DNA of 34,635 bases, taken from NCBI RefSeq assembly GCF_946481715.1, contig NZ_CAMLOV010000044.1, positions 1 to 34,635 of the forward strand, written 5' to 3'. This stretch comes from an uncultured Mucilaginibacter sp. (GTDB taxonomy: Bacteria > Bacteroidota > Bacteroidia > Sphingobacteriales > Sphingobacteriaceae). A model generated the notes under the pieces. That model had not been told where the DNA came from. It ran no database searches and saw only the letters and a program-made list of their open reading frames with translations. The translations under genes were made by a program, and so were the position numbers. Positions 8,793 to 17,573 of the stretch are shown here, piece after piece (the stretch's first letter is position 1; each line of letters starts with the position of its first letter).

Positions 8793-9668
8793 ATGACAAC
8801 CAGAAGAAATTTTTTGGCACAGGCAGGCTTAGCTTCGGCGGCATTGATGCTGGCGCCACAGTTACTATCGGCAAAAGAAAAAAACGGCGTTGGTCTGCAA
8901 TTATACAGCTTGCGCGACCAACTGCCTAAGGATGTGAAGGGCGTAATTGCAAACATCGCAAAGGCAGGCTACTCGGAAGTAGAAACTTTCGGTTACTCTA
9001 AGCAAGGCGGTTTTTGGGGGTTAAGCGCAAAGGAATTTAGCGCTTTGCTAAAAGCAAACGGCTTAACTACCCCAAGCGGCCACTACGGTTTGGATGAGTA
9101 CTTCGGCAGCGGTAAAACAGACCAACTGAACAGCTACATCGAAAGTGCACATGCAACCGGCCAAACCTATATTATTATCCCAGGCATAAATCACGAGTTT
9201 ATTAAAACAGCAGCTGATTTTAAAGCTGTGGCTGAGAAAATGAACAAGATAGCCGAGATATTAAAACCACAGGGGCTAAAATTAGGCTACCATAACCACA
9301 ACTTTGAGTGGAAAGAAACCGAGGGAACTACTTTTTACGATACCATTTTAAACGATACCGACCCTAAATTGGTAAACATGGAAATGGATATTTATTGGGT
9401 AGTGCGAGCGGGTTATGATCCTTTGGCGATATTTAAAAAACACCCTGGCCGGTTTACTTTTGTGCATGTGAAGGATATGGATAAAACCAATCACGAACTG
9501 AACACAGAAATAGGCAACGGTACTATCGACTTTAAAGCAATACTTGGGCAGGCAAAGTTAGCAGGCATCAAACATTTTATTGTTGAGCAGGAGAACTTTA
9601 CTAATATCGACCCATACCAAAGTATAGCACAAAGCAGCAGGTACATCAAAAATTTACTTGCCGTTTAG
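8793..9668 (+). CDS. Tat-exported sugar phosphate isomerase/epimerase family protein
   Basis: A 291-residue TIM-barrel protein with a Tat-type signal (TRRNFLAQAG, residues 3-12, followed by an Ala/Leu-rich core). Candidate metal ligands are H167/H169 and E172 (YHNHNFEW), D199 (MEMDIYW), H225 and D228 (VHVKD) and E265 (VEQE). It is directly followed by a DUF1080 gene (30-base gap). Homologues beside DUF1080 in Bacteroidota belong to 3-keto-glycoside breakdown, where a TIM-barrel enzyme processes the unsaturated or keto product. The name 'sugar phosphate' is historical; a periplasmic enzyme would see unphosphorylated sugars. Confidence 0.87.
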   Translation: MTTRRNFLAQAGLASAALMLAPQLLSAKEKNGVGLQLYSLRDQLPKDVKGVIANIAKAGYSEVETFGYSKQGGFWGLSAKEFSALLKANGLTTPSGHYGLDEYFGSGKTDQLNSYIESAHATGQTYIIIPGINHEFIKTAADFKAVAEKMNKIAEILKPQGLKLGYHNHNFEWKETEGTTFYDTILNDTDPKLVNMEMDIYWVVRAGYDPLAIFKKHPGRFTFVHVKDMDKTNHELNTEIGNGTIDFKAILGQAKLAGIKHFIVEQENFTNIDPYQSIAQSSRYIKNLLAV

Positions 9669-9698
9669 TATTAGTACGAACCAATAATCTAATAAAAT

Positions 9699-10466
9699 AT
9701 GAAACACCAATTAATATTCACCGCATTGCTTTCGGGCAGTTTTTTTGTGGCGACCGCGCAGCAGGGTGCCAAACCGGAGGATACCGAAAAATGGGAGCCG
9801 GTACCGAAGGTAGTTACTGCAGGTAAAACAACCAGCGATGCCCCGTCTGATGCTATTGTATTATTCGATGGTAAAAACCTGGATGAATGGGTGAACGTAG
9901 CCGACGGTAGCCCCGCCAAATGGGATGTTAAGAATGATGTGCTGACGGTAAACAAGTCGACAGGTAACATACAAACCAAAAAATCATTTGGCAGCTACCA
10001 GTTGCACATCGAATGGAAAGTGCCTGCCAACATTACCGGTACCGGCCAGGGGCGTGGCAATAGCGGCGTGTTCTTAGCGTCGATAGGCAAGGGCGATTTG
10101 GGTTACGAATTGCAGGTATTAGATTCGTACAACAATAAAACCTACGTAAACGGTATGGCAGGCAGTATTTACAAGCAATTTATCCCGCTTGCGAACCCAA
10201 CCAAGCCGCCGGGCGTATGGAACGTTTACGATGTAATATGGACCGCCCCCACCTTTGATGGTGATAAAGTAAAAACCCCGGCCCGCGTTACTGTTTTATT
10301 TAACGGCGTACTGGTAGAAAACAATATCGAACTGCTTGGCCCAACGCAATACATTGGCGCGCCGGGTTACCGCGCAGCCCATGGCCCAAGCCCAATAAAG
10401 CTGCAGGCCCACGGCGATAAAAGCGAACCGCTTAGCTTCAGGAATATTTGGGTGAGGGAGTTGTAA
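9699..10466 (+). CDS. Exported DUF1080 / 3-keto-disaccharide hydrolase family protein
   Basis: A 255-residue protein with a Sec signal peptide (cleavage likely after ATA, near residue 20) and a concanavalin-like DUF1080 domain. The domain starts at IVLFDGKNLDEWV and includes the characteristic GNSGVFL and GYELQVLDSY segments, ending SFRNIWVREL. Members act on glycosides already oxidised at C3, releasing the aglycone by hydrolysis or elimination. It is the last gene of the left cluster and is closed by a strong terminator at 10491-10529. A second, lipoprotein paralogue lies at 24821-25555. Confidence 0.9.
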   Translation: MKHQLIFTALLSGSFFVATAQQGAKPEDTEKWEPVPKVVTAGKTTSDAPSDAIVLFDGKNLDEWVNVADGSPAKWDVKNDVLTVNKSTGNIQTKKSFGSYQLHIEWKVPANITGTGQGRGNSGVFLASIGKGDLGYELQVLDSYNNKTYVNGMAGSIYKQFIPLANPTKPPGVWNVYDVIWTAPTFDGDKVKTPARVTVLFNGVLVENNIELLGPTQYIGAPGYRAAHGPSPIKLQAHGDKSEPLSFRNIWVREL

Positions 10467-10490
10467 AAAACCTCTTGCTCGTTTGATATA

Positions 10491-10529
10491 AAAGCCGGCT
10501 TTCTGGAAAGGGGAGCCGGCTTTTTTTAT
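10491..10529 (+). terminator. Strong Rho-independent terminator
   Basis: A perfect 10-bp stem, AAAGCCGGCT (10491-10500) and AGCCGGCTTT (10514-10523), with a 13-base loop and a run of seven T from 10521. It sits 24 bases after the DUF1080 stop. The A-rich left side means it may also serve the minus-strand gene that ends at 10580. Confidence 0.9.
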
Positions 10530-10579
10530 ACAATCCTGCGCTATTGGCAAATGCAAGCCAGCAGAGGGCAGTGATTCCT

Positions 10580-10816
10580 TCACCCCACCTTTTCATAATA
10601 ACTAATCCCCGCCGCGCCATAATTCCGTAGCACATCCACGGCTTCCTGGGCAAGGCGGGCGGTTTTGGTGGTAATGTTCATTACTACCTGTGGCCCGTAT
10701 GCTGCCGGGATTAATTCAATGTCTTCTTCCAAAAACTCGTTGCCCAGCAGGTATTCATGGGCATCTTGTGCGTGTGCTGTATCGTCAAAGGTGGCGGTGG
10801 CAATATGTGGTGTCAT
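10580..10816 (-). CDS. Small hypothetical protein, stress-protein-like alpha/beta domain
   Basis: A 78-residue protein starting at an ATG. It has an alternating beta-alpha pattern: a strand (IATATFDD), a helix with HAQDAHEYLL, an acidic stretch (EEDIELIPA), a strand (VVMNITT) and a helix ending in VDVLRNYGA. This resembles the small ferredoxin-like domains of general-stress 17M/YflT type proteins, but I cannot confirm the family. It is convergent with the left cluster and transcribed alone. No catalytic motif is visible. Confidence 0.6.
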   Translation of the reverse strand: MTPHIATATFDDTAHAQDAHEYLLGNEFLEEDIELIPAAYGPQVVMNITTKTARLAQEAVDVLRNYGAAGISYYEKVG

Positions 10817-10845
10817 TGGCTGCTATGTTTGTTGGTATGCAACAG

Positions 10846-10885
10846 TTTAATAGTTCATTTGTTCACTGGTTCAATAGTTCGCTGG
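10846..10885. repeat. 8-bp tandem repeat, about five units
   Basis: Five degenerate 8-bp units in register: TTTAATAG, TTCATTTG, TTCACTGG, TTCAATAG, TTCGCTGG. They lie between the small minus-strand gene and the hybrid sensor kinase. This looks like the TTCA-type intergenic microsatellites of Bacteroidota. A pyrimidine-rich stretch with repeated CCTTTTAC units follows at 10923-10980. Confidence 0.7.
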
Positions 10886-11099
10886 TGTATGGTGCCTAAC
10901 TTATTGGTAAGGCAGGCTTCAGCTTTACCTTTTAGTTTTCGCCTTTTACCTTTTACCTTTCCCCTGCTTTCTTGTTCTTTTTAAGAAAAAGTATTAAGTA
11001 TCAATTTCTTTTTTGTAAATTTTGAACTTATTTACAGGCACATCGTATAAGTGCCAGTTAGCCATACCATATAAACATATTTCTTAGATAACCCTATTA

Positions 11100-14000
11100 A
11101 TGTATAAACGTTTTATACTCGTCCTGGCAGTACTCGGTGCCTTAAATTGCTATGGGCAAAACCCAAGCATGAAATTTGAACACCTGGGCAAACGGGAGGG
11201 CTTGTCGCAAATAAATGTAGAATGTATTATACAGGACAGCCGGGGGTTTATTTGGGTGGGCACCCGCGATGGGCTTAGCAAGTATGACGGTTACAGTTTC
11301 ACCCATTTTAAGCACGACCCGCAAGACCCTACTTCGCTTAGCAGTAGTATGGTATCTGATATTGTGGAGGATAAAGAGGGAAATATTTGGATAGCAACCA
11401 TTATAGGGCTAAATAAACTCGATCGTGGTACGGGCCGTTTCTTAAAATTCCTGCATAACGACAAAGACCCCACCTCTTTATCAGACAATATCTTGAAAAA
11501 ATTGGCGGTAGATGAGCTTGGCAATATTTGGGTAGGCGGGCAAAGCGGGCTTGATTACCTGGATACCAAAACTAACAAATTTACAAAGCATTTTAAGCAC
11601 GACCCTAAGAATAGCAACAGCATCAGCGATAGCAAACTGAACTATGTTTACCTGGCGCCGGATAAACGTTTGTGGGTAGGTACCATGGAGGGCGGCTTAG
11701 ATTTGTTTAACGCCGCAACGCAAACCTTTAGCCACTACAGGCATAGCGCCACAAATCCCAATTCTATATCAAGCAATAATGTAAGGTGTGTGTTTCAGGA
11801 TAATGCAAACCGTTTATGGATTGGTACTTTAGATAATGGCCTCAGCAAGCTCGACCTCAAAACCGGCTTAATTACCCGCTACCTCTACACCGGGCAGCCA
11901 AAGAATTCCATATCAGGCAATACCATTTATAGCCTTAATATGGACGAGAACAACAATCTGTGGATAGGGAGCGAAAATGGAGGATTATGTATCCTTAACC
12001 CCGAAACAGGTAAGTTTTATACGTACAAGCACGACGATATTGACAAAAGCAGCCTCACCGGCAATACGCTTTACAGTATTATAAAAGATAACCAGGGCAA
12101 TATGTGGCTTGGCGCTTTCAGCGGCGGCATTAATTTGTTTAAACGCAGTACCGAAAGCTTCACGCATTACAGGCACACCTCATCGGCCAATAGCCTCTCA
12201 AACGATTTTGTGCTGGCCGTATACGAGGATCCCGAGAAAAATGTGTGGGTGGGTACCGATGGTGGCGGGCTAAACAAGTTCGATTATAAAAATGGCAATG
12301 TAACCCATTACAAGCAACAGCCAGGAAAAAACAGCATAACCGGCAATTTTGTGCTCACCATTAACCAGGATCACGAGGGCGATTTTTGGTTGGGTACCTG
12401 GGCCGACGGGGTGAGTATTTTCAACCCCAAAACCAATACTTTTACCAACCTCAAAAATCAGCCTGGCAATGCAAATAGCCTGCCAGGAAACAATATATAT
12501 GCACTTACTCATGCCAAAGACAAAACAACCTGGATAGGCACCTATAACAACGGCCTTAGCCATTACGATAAAAAAACCGGGCAGTTTACAAATTATAAAA
12601 ACAACCCTAATGACCCGCACAGCTTAAGCAGCGACAGGGTATACTCTTTATTGGAAGATAGCCACGGCAACTTGTGGGTGGGTACTTTTGATGGCGGGCT
12701 AAATTTGTTTGATAAAAAAACAAACTCGTTTACCCGTTTTCAACACCGAGCCAATGTGAACAGCCTGAGCGATGATAACGTGCCTGATATTTACGAAAGC
12801 CAAAACGGCAGTATCTGGATAAGCACGTTTACCGGCCTTAACCTTTTCGACCCGGTTACCCGGCACTTTACAGTTTACACAAAAAAAGATGGGCTGCCGG
12901 CAGATATTATTTATGCTGCCCGTGAGGATGACGATGGCAGAATTTGGGTAAGCACCAATAATGGCCTATCGGCGTTTGACGTAGCAAAACACACGTTTAC
13001 AAATTACTCGGTAGAAGATGGTTTGCAGGAAGACGAGTTTAAATCGCACTCCGCCTTTAAAGGTGCTTCCGGAAGGCTTTATTTTGGTGGTGTTAATGGG
13101 TTTAATGCCTTTTCGCCGGGGCAAATACTAAAGCCAGCCGGGTTTTCGCCATTGGTAATCACATCGTTCGAGATCTTCAACAAAAAAGTAGCTGCCGCCA
13201 AAAACGGCGAGGACCTCTCGCCCTTAAAACAGGATATTTCTGATACAAAAAGCCTTACGCTTAATTATAAGCAATCTGTTATTTCGCTGGAATTTGCCGC
13301 GCTTGACTTTACTTCAGCTGATAAAAAGCAATACGCTTATATATTGGAGAATTTTGATAAAGAGTGGAATTTTGTTGGCACGCGGCATACTGCAACCTAT
13401 ACCAATTTACCTGCTGGCACCTACACTTTTAAAGTAAAATACCAAAACATGGCGGGGGTATGGTCGCCGGTAACCCCCGGCTTAACCATTGTAATACAAC
13501 CTCCATATTGGTTAACATGGTGGTTTAAACTACTTGTGGTATTGCTTGTTGCAGGGATAATTTTAGCTATTTTCAGCCTGCGTATCCGCTCGATAAAAGC
13601 CCAAAAGGCCATATTGGAGAAACAGGTAGAAGACCGTACCGTACGCCTTGCCGAAATGAGCAAAAGCGAACGCGTATTGCGCGAAGAAGCCGAAAAGGCC
13701 CGCGAAGATGCCGAAAAGGCAAACCAGGCCAAAAGCATTTTCCTGGCTACCATGAGCCACGAAATACGTACCCCGATGAATGGCGTTATGGGCATGGCAA
13801 CGTTGCTGGCCACAACCCCTTTAAACAGCGAGCAACAGGAATATACCGAAACCATCCGTACTTGCGGCGATTCGCTGCTGGGTGTCATCAATGATATACT
13901 TGATTTTTCGAAGATCGAATCGGGGAAGATGGAGCTTGATGAACAGGATTTCGACCTGCGTGATTGTATAGAGGGCGTATTGGATGTTTTTGCCGAAAAG

Positions 14001-15263
14001 GCTGCACGCACCAACCTCGACCTTGTTTACCAGGTGGAGCACAACGTACCCGCGCAGATAATTGCCGATGGTTTGCGCCTGCGGCAGATATTGATAAACC
14101 TGGTGGGTAACGCAATAAAATTTACGGCAAAAGGCGAGATATTTATTTGTGTAAAGTTAAAGGAGGCAATAGGCGATGGCTTTGAGCTTGTATTTGAAAT
14201 ACGCGATACCGGTATCGGCATCCCGCCAAATAAACTTAACCGTTTATTTAAGGCATTCTCACAGGTCGACTCGAGCACTACGCGCCGTTATGGCGGCACT
14301 GGGCTGGGCCTTGCTATAAGCGAAAAACTGGTTAAGCTAATGGGCGGCGATATCGGTGTAACCAGCCAGGTGGGCAAGGGTACCACCTTTACCTTTTCCA
14401 TAATTGCAAAACCAGGTATAAAAGCCCAGCGCAATTACGTACACCTCAACCTGGAAGAAATTCAAAACAAACGCATATTAGTGGTTGATGACAATCCCAC
14501 AAACCGCGATATCCTGCAGGAACAATTAAGGCAATGGAACTTTATCCCCATGATGGCAGATTCGGGCGATGCTGCTTTGGCCGTGCTATCGGGAGAAGAA
14601 ACTGTGGATTTGGTGATATCAGACATGAACATGCCCGAGATGGATGGCGTAACCCTTGCACGTAAAATACGCGGTAAAGATCCGGCATTGCCCATCATCC
14701 TGCTTACATCGATGGGGAACGAGCAAAGCAAAAAGAACGCACACCTGTTTAATGCGGCTTTAACTAAGCCCACTAAGCACCAGGTGTTGTACAAGCATAT
14801 TATAGAGCAACTTAAGTTAAACAGCGATGTAAAACACGAGGTGCAGCCGATAAAAACGCCGTTTTCTGAAGATTTTGCCAAACAACACCCTATAAATATT
14901 TTAATAGCCGAGGATAACGCCATTAACCAGAAACTGGCAAAGTATATTCTGAATAAAATGGGTTACAAGCCCGATATTGTAGATAATGGGCACGAGTGTT
15001 TAAACGCTCTTGTTGGCAAAAAATACGATATGATACTGATGGACGTACAGATGCCCGAGATGGACGGGTTAGAAGCTACCCGCTTTATCCGCCAAAATAT
15101 GGAGCATCAGCCGGTTATCATAGCCATGACGGCCAACGCAATGGTAGAAGACAAAGAGGTGTGCCTTAACGCCGGTATGAACGATTATTTAAGCAAGCCC
15201 CTAAAGCTGCAGGAGATAATGAACGCGCTGGAAAGATGGGAACCCAATAAAGCTTCAATTTAG
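11100..15263 (+). CDS. Hybrid two-component sensor: propeller sensor, histidine kinase, two receivers
   Basis: A 1387-residue membrane sensor. Order seen: signal peptide (1-19); many ~45-residue two-component propeller repeats with IWVGT..GGLN..D motifs to about 670; a Y_Y_Y domain (about 690-790); one transmembrane helix (about 806-828); a coiled coil; HisKA with phospho-acceptor H887 (SHEIRTPMNG); HATPase with the N box NLVGNAIKFT, DTGIGIP and GGTGLGLAIS; REC1 (D1130/D1131, phospho-site D1175); REC2 (E1271/D1272, phospho-site D1315). Bacteroides relatives with this sensor usually end in an AraC-type HTH; this one stops after REC2, so the output must go through another protein. It lies between the two + strand sugar clusters and may sense their substrate or product. 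Confidence 0.95.
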   Translation: MYKRFILVLAVLGALNCYGQNPSMKFEHLGKREGLSQINVECIIQDSRGFIWVGTRDGLSKYDGYSFTHFKHDPQDPTSLSSSMVSDIVEDKEGNIWIATIIGLNKLDRGTGRFLKFLHNDKDPTSLSDNILKKLAVDELGNIWVGGQSGLDYLDTKTNKFTKHFKHDPKNSNSISDSKLNYVYLAPDKRLWVGTMEGGLDLFNAATQTFSHYRHSATNPNSISSNNVRCVFQDNANRLWIGTLDNGLSKLDLKTGLITRYLYTGQPKNSISGNTIYSLNMDENNNLWIGSENGGLCILNPETGKFYTYKHDDIDKSSLTGNTLYSIIKDNQGNMWLGAFSGGINLFKRSTESFTHYRHTSSANSLSNDFVLAVYEDPEKNVWVGTDGGGLNKFDYKNGNVTHYKQQPGKNSITGNFVLTINQDHEGDFWLGTWADGVSIFNPKTNTFTNLKNQPGNANSLPGNNIYALTHAKDKTTWIGTYNNGLSHYDKKTGQFTNYKNNPNDPHSLSSDRVYSLLEDSHGNLWVGTFDGGLNLFDKKTNSFTRFQHRANVNSLSDDNVPDIYESQNGSIWISTFTGLNLFDPVTRHFTVYTKKDGLPADIIYAAREDDDGRIWVSTNNGLSAFDVAKHTFTNYSVEDGLQEDEFKSHSAFKGASGRLYFGGVNGFNAFSPGQILKPAGFSPLVITSFEIFNKKVAAAKNGEDLSPLKQDISDTKSLTLNYKQSVISLEFAALDFTSADKKQYAYILENFDKEWNFVGTRHTATYTNLPAGTYTFKVKYQNMAGVWSPVTPGLTIVIQPPYWLTWWFKLLVVLLVAGIILAIFSLRIRSIKAQKAILEKQVEDRTVRLAEMSKSERVLREEAEKAREDAEKANQAKSIFLATMSHEIRTPMNGVMGMATLLATTPLNSEQQEYTETIRTCGDSLLGVINDILDFSKIESGKMELDEQDFDLRDCIEGVLDVFAEKAARTNLDLVYQVEHNVPAQIIADGLRLRQILINLVGNAIKFTAKGEIFICVKLKEAIGDGFELVFEIRDTGIGIPPNKLNRLFKAFSQVDSSTTRRYGGTGLGLAISEKLVKLMGGDIGVTSQVGKGTTFTFSIIAKPGIKAQRNYVHLNLEEIQNKRILVVDDNPTNRDILQEQLRQWNFIPMMADSGDAALAVLSGEETVDLVISDMNMPEMDGVTLARKIRGKDPALPIILLTSMGNEQSKKNAHLFNAALTKPTKHQVLYKHIIEQLKLNSDVKHEVQPIKTPFSEDFAKQHPINILIAEDNAINQKLAKYILNKMGYKPDIVDNGHECLNALVGKKYDMILMDVQMPEMDGLEATRFIRQNMEHQPVIIAMTANAMVEDKEVCLNAGMNDYLSKPLKLQEIMNALERWEPNKASI

Positions 15264-15313
15264 GCTTGGTTGTATCATAAATTCGATAACTTTACCATTC
15301 TTTTTATCATTTT

Positions 15314-16105
15314 ATGAAACTATCCACATCTATACTTTTCCGCGCTGCTACGGCGGCAATGTTGTTTTTTGCAATAAACTTTGCAGCAGTTCAGGCTTCC
15401 GCATCGGGCGGATATTATTACCAGATAAAAATATACCACTTTAAGGATAAGGCACAGGAACAATCTGTTGATGCCTATTTAAAGGACTATTACCTGCCAC
15501 AACTGCATAAGATGGGGCTGAAAAATATTGGCGTATTTAAACCTCAGGAAAGCGATACCGCTAAACGTACCTACGTTTTTATCCCCTTCAAATCGTGGAA
15601 GGATATGGAGGGCTTTGATAGTAAGGTAATAAACGCCGCAAGCGATGATACAGGTGGCAAAGATTATTTAGATGCTAATTATAAAACGCCGCCCTACGTG
15701 CGTACAGAGACCGTTGTACTCACAGCGTTTTCTACAAGGCCGGCACCAGTAGCGCCAAAGTTAACCGGCGATAGGGCTAGCCGCGTTTACGAATTGCGCA
15801 GCTACGAAAGCCCCACAGAAAAATACCACTATAATAAAGTTAAAATGTTTAACAGTGGCGAAACCGACCTTTTCGACAAGGTAGCTTCCAACGCCGTATT
15901 TTACGGCAGCGTTGTAGCCGGTAGCCACATGCCCAACCTTATGTACATGACCTGTTACAATAACATGCAGGACCGCGATAAACACTGGGAAGCATTTTTC
16001 GGTGCACCCGAGTGGAAGGGGCTTGTGGCAAATGAGGAGTTTAAAAACAATGTGTCAAAAAACGAGATAGTGTTTTTGCACCCTACAGAATACTCCGACT
16101 TTTAA
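15314..16105 (+). CDS. Exported NIPSNAP family protein
   Basis: A 263-residue protein with a signal peptide (hydrophobic to about residue 28, ending ASA) and two NIPSNAP-like ferredoxin-fold repeats. The first contains YYQIKIYHFKD, the second VYELRSYES. Function of secreted bacterial NIPSNAP proteins is not established; they often accompany sugar oxidation genes in Bacteroidota. Only 8 bases separate it from the FAD oxidoreductase, and a GH88 gene follows, so these three form an apparent operon. It is transcribed from a 50-base gap after the sensor kinase gene. Confidence 0.85.
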   Translation: MKLSTSILFRAATAAMLFFAINFAAVQASASGGYYYQIKIYHFKDKAQEQSVDAYLKDYYLPQLHKMGLKNIGVFKPQESDTAKRTYVFIPFKSWKDMEGFDSKVINAASDDTGGKDYLDANYKTPPYVRTETVVLTAFSTRPAPVAPKLTGDRASRVYELRSYESPTEKYHYNKVKMFNSGETDLFDKVASNAVFYGSVVAGSHMPNLMYMTCYNNMQDRDKHWEAFFGAPEWKGLVANEEFKNNVSKNEIVFLHPTEYSDF

Positions 16106-16113
16106 TTTGATTA

Positions 16114-17562
16114 ATGAAGCGGGAAAAGCGGGATTACGACGCGGTTGTTGTAGGCTCCGGCCCAAACGGCTTGGCTGCGGCTATATTGATGCAGCAAAAA
16201 GGGCTGTCGGTATTGTTGCTGGAGGGCAAGGATGAGATAGGGGGAGGGCTACGCTCTGCCGAACTTACCCTGCCGGGCTTTAAACACGATATCTGTTCGG
16301 CCATTCATCCGCTGGCCGCCGCATCGCCATTTTTTAAAACCCTTCCGCTTACGCAATTTGGCTTACAATATATTTACCCGGAAGTTAATGCGGCACACCC
16401 TTTAGATGGTGGGAAGGCGGCCATATTAAAAGGCAATGTAGACGGAACAGCTGATTTGTTGGGGACAGATGAGCATACTTACCGGGCAATAATGGGTTCT
16501 GTTACCAAAGCCTGGCCATTAATTGATAAAGATGTACTTGGCCCTCTGCATTTTCCAAAGCATCCATTAATTATGGCAAATTTTGGGTTAAAGGCTATGC
16601 CGCCGTCCTCGTTTTTGATCAACAAGTTTAAAACTAACGAGGCAAGGGCCTTAATGGCCGGCATGGCGGCTCACTCTATGCAGCCCCTTACATATATGGC
16701 AACCTCGGCCATAGCATTGGTGCTTACGGCGGCCGGGCATTTACAGGGCTGGCCAATACCAAAGGGCGGTTCGCATAGTATAGCCAATGCATTGGCGGCT
16801 TATTTTACATCCATAGGCGGCACAATACAAACCGGTACATATGTAACATCGTTAAATCAGCTGCCATCGGCGCATGCGGTACTTTTTGATACCTCTCCAA
16901 AACAATTATTACAAATAGCCGGGCATAAATTTTCGTCAATTTACAAATGGCAATTAGAACGCTACCGCTACGGCATGGGCGTTTATAAGGTAGATTGGGC
17001 ACTGGATGATGCTATACCATTCACCGCCGAAGGTTGCCGCAAAGCCGGAACTGTCCATATCGGTAATACATTTGAAGAGATCAAGGCGGCCGAGCAGCAA
17101 ACCTGGGACGGCAGCCATCCCGAAAAGCCTTTTGTTTTGCTGGCGCAACAAAGTACGTTTGATGATAGCCGGGCTCCCGCAGGCAAGCATACCGCCTGGG
17201 GGTATTGCCACGTGCCTAACGGCTCCACCAAAAACATGACGGAGGCAATAGAAAATCAAATAGAGCGCTTTGCACCAGGTTTTAAAGAACGGATATTGGC
17301 AAAGCACACTATGGATACCCGCCAAATGGAAGAGTATAACGCCAATTACGTTGGCGGGGATATCAACGGCGGGGTGATAGATATCGGGCAACTATTTACA
17401 CGCCCTGCACTGCGCTACTCGCCATATAAAACATCTGCCGAAGGCTTATATATTTGTTCGGCATCAACACCGCCCGGTGGCGGCGTGCATGGCATGTGCG
17501 GCTACTGGTCGGCAAAAAAAGCCTTAAAAGATGTATTTAATATTTCGGTTGATAGTTTATAG
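16114..17562 (+). CDS. FAD-dependent oxidoreductase, phytoene desaturase-like
   Basis: A 482-residue NAD(P)/FAD oxidoreductase with a dinucleotide-binding motif VVGSGPNG (13-19), the ribose-binding acid E37 and a downstream GGG (43-45), as in phytoene desaturase/amine oxidase relatives. The C-terminus carries STPPGGGVHGMCGYWSAKKAL, the second FAD-contact region typical of that group. No signal peptide. No carotenoid genes are present; instead it sits between NIPSNAP and GH88 genes with gaps of 8 and 11 bases. The substrate is unknown and the context suggests a co-expressed rather than carotenoid role. Confidence 0.85.
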   Translation: MKREKRDYDAVVVGSGPNGLAAAILMQQKGLSVLLLEGKDEIGGGLRSAELTLPGFKHDICSAIHPLAAASPFFKTLPLTQFGLQYIYPEVNAAHPLDGGKAAILKGNVDGTADLLGTDEHTYRAIMGSVTKAWPLIDKDVLGPLHFPKHPLIMANFGLKAMPPSSFLINKFKTNEARALMAGMAAHSMQPLTYMATSAIALVLTAAGHLQGWPIPKGGSHSIANALAAYFTSIGGTIQTGTYVTSLNQLPSAHAVLFDTSPKQLLQIAGHKFSSIYKWQLERYRYGMGVYKVDWALDDAIPFTAEGCRKAGTVHIGNTFEEIKAAEQQTWDGSHPEKPFVLLAQQSTFDDSRAPAGKHTAWGYCHVPNGSTKNMTEAIENQIERFAPGFKERILAKHTMDTRQMEEYNANYVGGDINGGVIDIGQLFTRPALRYSPYKTSAEGLYICSASTPPGGGVHGMCGYWSAKKALKDVFNISVDSL

Positions 17563-17573
17563 ATTTATCACTT

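Noticed and set aside
11016..11035. Possible Bacteroidota promoter (TAAATTTTG) upstream of the sensor kinase
   Set aside because: The spacing within TAnnTTTG is off by one base and no TTTG -33 element lies at the right distance.
13421..14014. A 197-codon minus-strand frame inside the sensor kinase gene
   Set aside because: It is opposite the HisKA region, which is conserved; the serine-rich product matches no family.
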